This document shows positions 6,562-9,375 of a stretch of DNA of 9,375 bases, piece by piece. The notes under the pieces were generated by a model. That model was not told the origin of the DNA. It made no database searches and worked only from the letters and a program-made list of their open reading frames with translations. A program made the translations under genes and the position numbers. The stretch's first letter is position 1; every line of letters begins with the position of its first letter. The DNA comes from Lachnospiraceae bacterium UBA3711 (GTDB taxonomy: Bacteria > Bacillota > Clostridia > Lachnospirales > Lachnospiraceae). The stretch is taken from NCBI GenBank assembly GCA_002371345.1, contig DFHY01000061.1:1-9375 (forward strand), in the 5' to 3' direction.

Positions 6562-7191
6562 ATGAAACATCTGTTTTATCTGATTGGAAAAAGCGCAACC
6601 GGCAAGGACACGCTCTATGAGCTCCTTCTTCAGGATCAGAGTCTCTCTCTTGAGCCCCTGATCCCCTGGACGACCCGGCCGATACGCGCAAATGAGAAGG
6701 ACGGAGTGGAGTATCACTTCACTGATAGCGACGGTCTGAGGAGACTTGAAGCTGAGGGCCGCGTTATCGAACAGCGCACGTACCATACCGAACACGGGCC
6801 ATGGACTTACTTCACCGTGGACGATGACGCAAGCCTGTCAGAAGACCGGCTCGGAATCGGCACGCTGGAATCGTACATGAAGATCAGGGACTTCTACCCG
6901 CCCGGATATGTCGTTCCCATTTACATCGAGGTTGAAGACGGCATCAGGCTCGCGCGGGCTCTCAAGAGAGAACGCAAGATCGGCAATCATCGATATGAGG
7001 AAATGTGCCGCAGGTTCCTTGCGGACCAGAAGGATTTCTCCGAGGAAAAGCTGAACTCGGCGGGCATTGTCAGGCGGTTTAAAAATGAAGACAACCGGGA
7101 AGACTGTCTTCGTGAGATCACAGCATACATCAGCACAATTCAGACCGGCGGGGACGCCGGGAAAGGTGAGACAGGAAATGGGAGCATTTGA
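6562..7191 (+). CDS. Guanylate kinase-like P-loop protein
   Basis: A 209-residue P-loop nucleoside/nucleotide-kinase-fold protein. Residues 9-17 GKSATGKDT form the P-loop, and 37-53 TTRPIRANEKDGVEYHF match the GMP-binding T-[ST]-R-P-x-R-x(2)-E-x(2)-G-x-[DE]-Y signature of guanylate kinase. RERK (136-139) and RFLADQKDF (151-159) fit the lid and C-terminal core. The usual Gmk segment 'L-[ED]-I-D-V-Q-G' is absent, replaced by GIGTLESYMKIRDFY (98-112), and the P-loop has GKD rather than GKG. It is therefore probably a paralogue rather than the main GMP kinase; its substrate is unknown. It occupies the place of tmk in the Bacillus holB cluster. Its last 14 bases overlap holB, which suggests coupling. 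ATG 6562 has AAAGG 7 nt upstream. Confidence 0.82.
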   Translation: MKHLFYLIGKSATGKDTLYELLLQDQSLSLEPLIPWTTRPIRANEKDGVEYHFTDSDGLRRLEAEGRVIEQRTYHTEHGPWTYFTVDDDASLSEDRLGIGTLESYMKIRDFYPPGYVVPIYIEVEDGIRLARALKRERKIGNHRYEEMCRRFLADQKDFSEEKLNSAGIVRRFKNEDNREDCLREITAYISTIQTGGDAGKGETGNGSI

Positions 7192-8077
7192 CAGAATACC
7201 GGATCAGAAGCATGCGGCCGCGATACTTCAGCGCGCGATCCTCGCGGACCGTGTCAGCCACGCATGGCTGTTTACCGGACCGTCAGCGTCAGATCTTCAG
7301 ACTCTGGCGCTCGCATTTGCGGCGGCACTCCAGTGTACCGACCGCTCCCCGTCTTCCGGCGACGCGTGCATGATGTGTAAGAGCTGCCGGCAGGCAATGG
7401 ACGGCAATCACCCTGACATCCGCGTCTGGTCTCACGAGAAGGCCAGGACATTTTCCGTCGGAGAAGTCCGTTCTCTGGTTCAGGATGTTTCCATACGTCC
7501 CTTCTCCAGTGAACGCAAGATATATATCGTTCCGGACGCCCACCTCATGCGCCAGGAGGCGCAGAACGCGCTGCTCAAGACGCTCGAGGAGCCCCCGGAA
7601 TATGTCGTGCTTATACTTCTGTCGCAGTCTGCCGACGCGATGCTCGAGACCATCCGCTCACGCTGCCAGATGGTGGAGCTTGCCGCGAAGAGCACGGAAT
7701 ATGATCCGCAGATCCGCATGGCGGCGGAGGATATTCTTGCCGGGATCTCTTCTTGGGACGTTCCCCAGATCCGCGCCGCGGTCAGGACGCTTGAGGAGTA
7801 CAAGACGTCCTCTGACAGTTTCCTGTCCCTGTTCGCGTCGTGGTACAGGGATGTTCTGTACTTCAAGGCATCCATGGATCCGGACAATCTGCTGTTCCCG
7901 GAGCACCTCACCCGTATCCGTACAGCCTCTAAAAATATGTCATACGAAGGCATCCAGTCGGTACTTGACGGTATCCGCACAGCCGCGCAGCGTCTGAGCG
8001 CAAATGTCGATTTTAACCTGACTATGGAACTCCTGCTGCTGACGATGAAGGATGCCGCGGAAGGTGTAAGCATGTAA
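7178..8077 (+). CDS. holB: DNA polymerase III delta' subunit
   Basis: Delta' is the non-ATPase stator of the clamp loader, assembling with tau/gamma and delta to place the beta clamp on DNA. The 299-residue protein shows the AAA+ fold: SHAWLFTGPSASDLQT (27-42), where the P-loop lysine is lost as expected for delta'; a zinc module with C53, C64, C67 and C70; VPDAH (118-122) as Walker B-like; NALLKTLEEPP (130-140); and IRSRC (159-163). The C-terminal part is the helical oligomerisation domain. The frame is open 37 codons further upstream, but I chose ATG 7178: AAAGGTGAG stands 7 nt before it and MGAFDRIPDQ matches family starts. It overlaps the gmk-like gene by 14 bases. A hairpin follows 6 nt after the stop. 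Confidence 0.92.
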   Translation: MGAFDRIPDQKHAAAILQRAILADRVSHAWLFTGPSASDLQTLALAFAAALQCTDRSPSSGDACMMCKSCRQAMDGNHPDIRVWSHEKARTFSVGEVRSLVQDVSIRPFSSERKIYIVPDAHLMRQEAQNALLKTLEEPPEYVVLILLSQSADAMLETIRSRCQMVELAAKSTEYDPQIRMAAEDILAGISSWDVPQIRAAVRTLEEYKTSSDSFLSLFASWYRDVLYFKASMDPDNLLFPEHLTRIRTASKNMSYEGIQSVLDGIRTAAQRLSANVDFNLTMELLLLTMKDAAEGVSM

Positions 8078-8083
8078 AACAAA

Positions 8084-8128
8084 CTGCCGCACTTGGCAGA
8101 GGATGTACCTCTCTGTCAAGTGCGGCAG
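8084..8128 (-). terminator. Long hairpin between convergent holB and DUF1858 genes
   Basis: CTGCCGCACTTG (8084-8095) pairs with CAAGTGCGGCAG (8117-8128) as a perfect 12-bp stem. It continues after a G/A mismatch through CAGAG and AGG with a 2-nt bulge to a loop at 8103-8107. On the minus strand TTTGTTTT follows, so it is a proper intrinsic terminator for the DUF1858 transcript. On the plus strand the stem begins 6 nt after the holB stop but has no U-tract (GCCTGG follows). It may still end or stabilise the holB mRNA. Confidence 0.75.
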
Positions 8129-8230
8129 GCCTGGATATTCTCTGATATGAGACGTCAAAATCCGACTTTATCCTGTTACGGGCTGTTTCATACCGTAATC
8201 ACCAGTCTAAAGGCGCGTCACAGCCTGTTA

Positions 8231-8449
8231 TTATGCCTGCTTGGCTTCCTTCTCCTCAAGATATGTATTCAGCCTGGCAAGCAGCAGCTCCGGATCAATC
8301 CCATGAACCATAGCTGCCTCCTCAAGGCTCTCTCCCTGGGATGACGGGCATCCTACACAATACATTCCTCCGCCCATCAGAACACCTGCCAGGTCGTAAT
8401 CCACATTCAGGATCTCGCCGATTGTCATCTCTTTCGTAATCTTAACCAT
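8231..8449 (-). CDS. DUF1858 redox-disulfide domain protein
   Basis: A 72-residue single-domain protein: MVKITKEMTIGEIL at the start, then CVGCPSSQGESLEEAAMVHGID with C31 and C34 as a CxxC pair, and a helical C-terminus. This is the DUF1858 / 'hybrid-cluster-protein-associated redox disulfide' domain, also found at the N-terminus of ScdA-like proteins. It is thought to be a cysteine-based redox or metal-linked domain, but no reaction is established. The ATG at 8449 has AGGAG about 9 nt upstream. It has its own near-consensus promoter and a terminator at 8128-8084. Between its stop and that terminator lie about 100 nt holding a smaller inverted repeat (TTACGG 8176-8181 / CCGTAA 8193-8198). The ferredoxin gene lies divergently upstream. 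Confidence 0.88.
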   Translation of the reverse strand: MVKITKEMTIGEILNVDYDLAGVLMGGGMYCVGCPSSQGESLEEAAMVHGIDPELLLARLNTYLEEKEAKQA

Positions 8450-8620
8450 GATATATATCTCCTTATCATAATGAAGAGTTCAAAATCTTCGCCACGCGCC
8501 CAGACGCATACACGTCGATGCGGAATTGATACGCCGGCCGCGCTTACTCTATGCTCTTTGCTCAGGTCTGAGTACAACGAACGCAGCTTTGTAAGCAGCG
8601 CTCCCCGCAAACCCTGCATC

Positions 8621-8649
8621 ATTATATACCCGGCTATTAAGTAAGGCAA
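8621..8649 (-). promoter_or_regulatory. Sigma-A promoter of the DUF1858 gene
   Basis: On the minus strand TTGCCT (8649-8644) and a perfect TATAAT (8626-8621) are separated by 17 bp. The predicted RNA start is near 8614, giving a leader of about 165 nt, long for a 72-codon gene. The leader contains no recognised riboswitch. Confidence 0.7.
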
Positions 8650-8651
8650 GG

Positions 8652-8669
8652 TAAATTTTGCGCAATTTA
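8652..8669. repeat. Inverted repeat abutting the DUF1858 -35 box
   Basis: TAAATT (8652-8657), 6-nt spacer TTGCGC, AATTTA (8664-8669). It sits 2 bp upstream of the -35 hexamer, a usual place for an activator or repressor site. The regulator is unknown. Confidence 0.4.
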
Positions 8670-8680
8670 ATTTTTCTCCG

Positions 8681-8720
8681 CCTAAGAGCCGGGGCTCTAA
8701 TATGCACTTCTCTGCTTAGG
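8681..8720 (+). other. Nested stem-loop in the intergenic region
   Basis: Outer arms CCTAAG (8681-8686) and CTTAGG (8715-8720) enclose a tight inverted repeat AGAGCC (8685-8690), GG, GGCTCT (8693-8698). The two helices share two bases, so they may be alternatives. The structure can be drawn on either strand. I do not recognise an RNA family. Confidence 0.4.
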
Positions 8721-8743
8721 GCTGACGGGATCTGATCAGTTTG

Positions 8744-8770
8744 CCTGTTCCAAATAACTGGCAGGTTTTT
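8744..8770 (+). terminator. Weak hairpin with T-run, possible terminator or attenuator
   Basis: CCTG (8744-8747) pairs with CAGG (8762-8765) and CCA (8750-8752) with TGG (8759-8761), leaving a TT bulge. TTTTT (8766-8770) follows on the plus strand. No plus-strand gene lies upstream for 670 bp, so it would end either holB read-through or an unknown short RNA. The helix is weak and may be chance. Confidence 0.3.
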
Positions 8771-8828
8771 GTTAATAATTCTGCCGACGGTTGGCCGGCT
8801 CCTGTGTTTGGCATATCTAACAAAGATT

Positions 8829-8858
8829 TTGTTGTACTACCTCAAGTACTTATATTAT
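8829..8858 (+). promoter_or_regulatory. Promoter of the ferredoxin gene with a symmetric spacer
   Basis: TTGTTG (8829-8834) lies 18 bp before TATTAT (8853-8858), or 16 bp before TATATT (8851-8856). The expected RNA start is 8863-8865, about 60 nt before the ATG. Between the boxes is an inverted repeat GTACT-ACCTCA-AGTAC (8834-8849), a position typical of a repressor operator. The leader carries a small hairpin CCCCT-GATTG-AGGGG (8872-8886). Confidence 0.5.
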
Positions 8859-8923
8859 CATGTTCTCAGAACCCCTGATTGAGGGGAGAGTTATAATAAG
8901 TATTATAAGGAGGTAGCAAGATT

Positions 8924-9094
8924 ATGGCATACAAGATTACAGACGCGTGTGTTGCCTGCGGAACCTGTGCTGATGAGTGCCCGGTTGAGGCCATCCATGA
9001 GGGCGAAGGCAAGTATGATATCGATGCGGATGCATGTATCGAGTGCGGAACCTGCGCAGATGCATGTCCGACAGGAGCTATCGAAGCTCCGTGA
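8924..9094 (+). CDS. Clostridial-type 2[4Fe-4S] ferredoxin
   Basis: A 56-residue protein beginning MAYKITDACVACGTCADECP, an almost textbook clostridial ferredoxin. It has two cluster motifs CxxCxxCxxxCP: C9, C12, C15, C19 and C38, C41, C44, C48. The two halves show the internal gene-duplication symmetry of the family. It is a small soluble low-potential electron carrier for pyruvate:ferredoxin oxidoreductase, hydrogenase, Rnf/Bcd-Etf and similar enzymes. A perfect AGGAGG lies 10 nt before the ATG, and the gene has its own promoter and strong terminator, so it is a highly expressed monocistronic unit. It is divergent from the DUF1858 gene. Length and cysteine spacing are complete; no oddities are seen. 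Confidence 0.97.
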   Translation: MAYKITDACVACGTCADECPVEAIHEGEGKYDIDADACIECGTCADACPTGAIEAP

Positions 9095-9116
9095 TCATTT
9101 CCTGATCAGAAATATT

Positions 9117-9145
9117 GCCCTGCCGCTTACGCGGCAGGGCTTTTT
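9117..9145 (+). terminator. Intrinsic terminator of the ferredoxin gene
   Basis: A perfect 10-bp GC-rich stem GCCCTGCCGC (9117-9126) / GCGGCAGGGC (9131-9140) with loop TTAC is followed by TTTTT at once. It begins 22 bp after the stop codon. The minus-strand side lacks a U-tract, so it acts on the plus strand. Confidence 0.93.
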
Positions 9146-9146
9146 C

Positions 9147-9375
9147 ATTTCATTATCGCAATTTCTTAGCTGGCACAGCCTGATGTTCTTGGCCGATACG
9201 GCTATCCCAAAAACACAGAATGAAACGCCTCAAAAGCACAAAGTAAAATGCGTCCTCAGACATCGGCTCAGCCTTGGCATTCGTCACGACTGTACCACGG
9301 GCAAGGTTGATCTGCGCGTCCGCGCCGGCATCACCGGTATGCTTTCTCACCCATTACAGCTTTCCGCCAGGTGCC
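9147..9375. other. Unassigned right-edge sequence
   Basis: A minus-strand frame starts at GTG 9350 and stops at 9153 (65 residues, ending AVPAKKLR). A plus-strand frame from ATG 9183 is open to the window edge. Neither has a recognised motif. The minus frame has only a weak GGAAAG before its GTG and a TAA two codons upstream of it. In another minus frame, GTWRKAVMGEKAYR then stop, entering from the edge, could be the end of a gene. The stretch may be the decayed or frameshifted end of a gene lying mostly outside the window. I cannot choose. Confidence 0.3.

Larger units (their letters stand above)
8450..8923. other. 474-bp intergenic region between DUF1858 and ferredoxin genes
   Basis: The region holds the divergent regulatory signals of both neighbours. 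It contains the DUF1858 leader (about 8450-8614) and promoter, an inverted repeat at 8652-8669, a nested stem-loop at 8681-8720, the palindrome CTGATCAG at 8732-8739, a weak hairpin with T-run at 8744-8770, and the ferredoxin promoter and leader from 8829. I see no convincing gene, tRNA or known riboswitch in it. A minus-strand frame through the DUF1858 leader (8425-8649) is open but unsupported. Confidence 0.7.

Noticed and set aside
7178..8077. HolB inactivated by loss of the P-loop lysine
   Set aside because: Delta' subunits normally lack a working ATP site; the zinc cysteines, LLKTLEEPP and SRC motifs are intact.
8425..8649. 74-codon minus-strand frame through the DUF1858 leader as a real gene
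   Set aside because: It begins inside the promoter -35 box, has no Shine-Dalgarno and overlaps the DUF1858 start; kept only as a possible leader peptide from an internal ATG.
8766..8779. Rex-type operator (TTTGTTAATAATT)
   Set aside because: Only one half of the TTGTTAAN6TTAACAA site is present and it does not overlap a promoter.
8650..8830. tRNA or known riboswitch in the intergenic region
   Set aside because: No T-loop GGTTCRA motif and none of the conserved cores of TPP, FMN, SAM, fluoride, cobalamin, preQ1 or THF elements that I could recall.
1..9375. Defence system, prophage or transposon cargo
   Set aside because: All recognised genes are housekeeping or redox genes in near-operonic spacing; no integrase, transposase, toxin-antitoxin or nuclease effector is seen.

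Overview
The window looks like an ordinary chromosomal stretch of a moderately GC-rich anaerobic Firmicute, most likely class Clostridia and probably Lachnospiraceae-like. The evidence is the gene set (RicT, MecA, an Orn/Lys/Arg-decarboxylase-family protein beside a guanylate-kinase-like protein and HolB, a clostridial 2[4Fe-4S] ferredoxin, a DUF1858 redox-disulfide protein), the strong AGGAG-type ribosome binding sites and the sigma-A-type promoters. The family level is inference from gene content.

Left part (1-4913, minus strand, read right to left): mecA (ClpC adaptor) has its own promoter and terminator. A new promoter follows for an operon of ricT, a tRNA1(Val)-m6A methyltransferase-like gene, rsmI, an inositol-monophosphatase-family gene, and the first 34 codons of a small protein resembling DUF3783 that runs off the window. 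Spacings are 37 bp, an 8-bp overlap, 17 bp and 24 bp, so co-transcription is likely.

Middle part (5013-8077, plus strand, divergent from mecA): a PLP-fold decarboxylase-family gene, a guanylate-kinase-like gene and holB, with spacings of 10 bp and a 14-bp overlap. In Bacillus, the homologues yaaO-tmk-(yaaQ-yaaR)-holB-yaaT/ricT-(yabA)-yabB-(yazA)-rsmI form one co-directional cluster. Here that cluster is split into two divergent halves with mecA at the junction, and a Gmk-like gene sits where tmk would be.

Right part (8084-9375): a long hairpin between convergent genes, the minus-strand DUF1858 gene with a good promoter and a leader of about 165 nt, a 474-bp intergenic region with several inverted repeats, the plus-strand ferredoxin gene with promoter, perfect SD and terminator, and about 230 bp at the right edge that I cannot assign.

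I see no phage, IS element, CRISPR array, tRNA, rRNA or recognised riboswitch, and no convincing undescribed system. The most unusual items are the 180-residue repeat-bearing charged tail on RicT, the split and inverted holB/ricT neighbourhood, the Gmk-like protein lacking part of the usual Gmk core, and the structured DUF1858/ferredoxin intergenic region.
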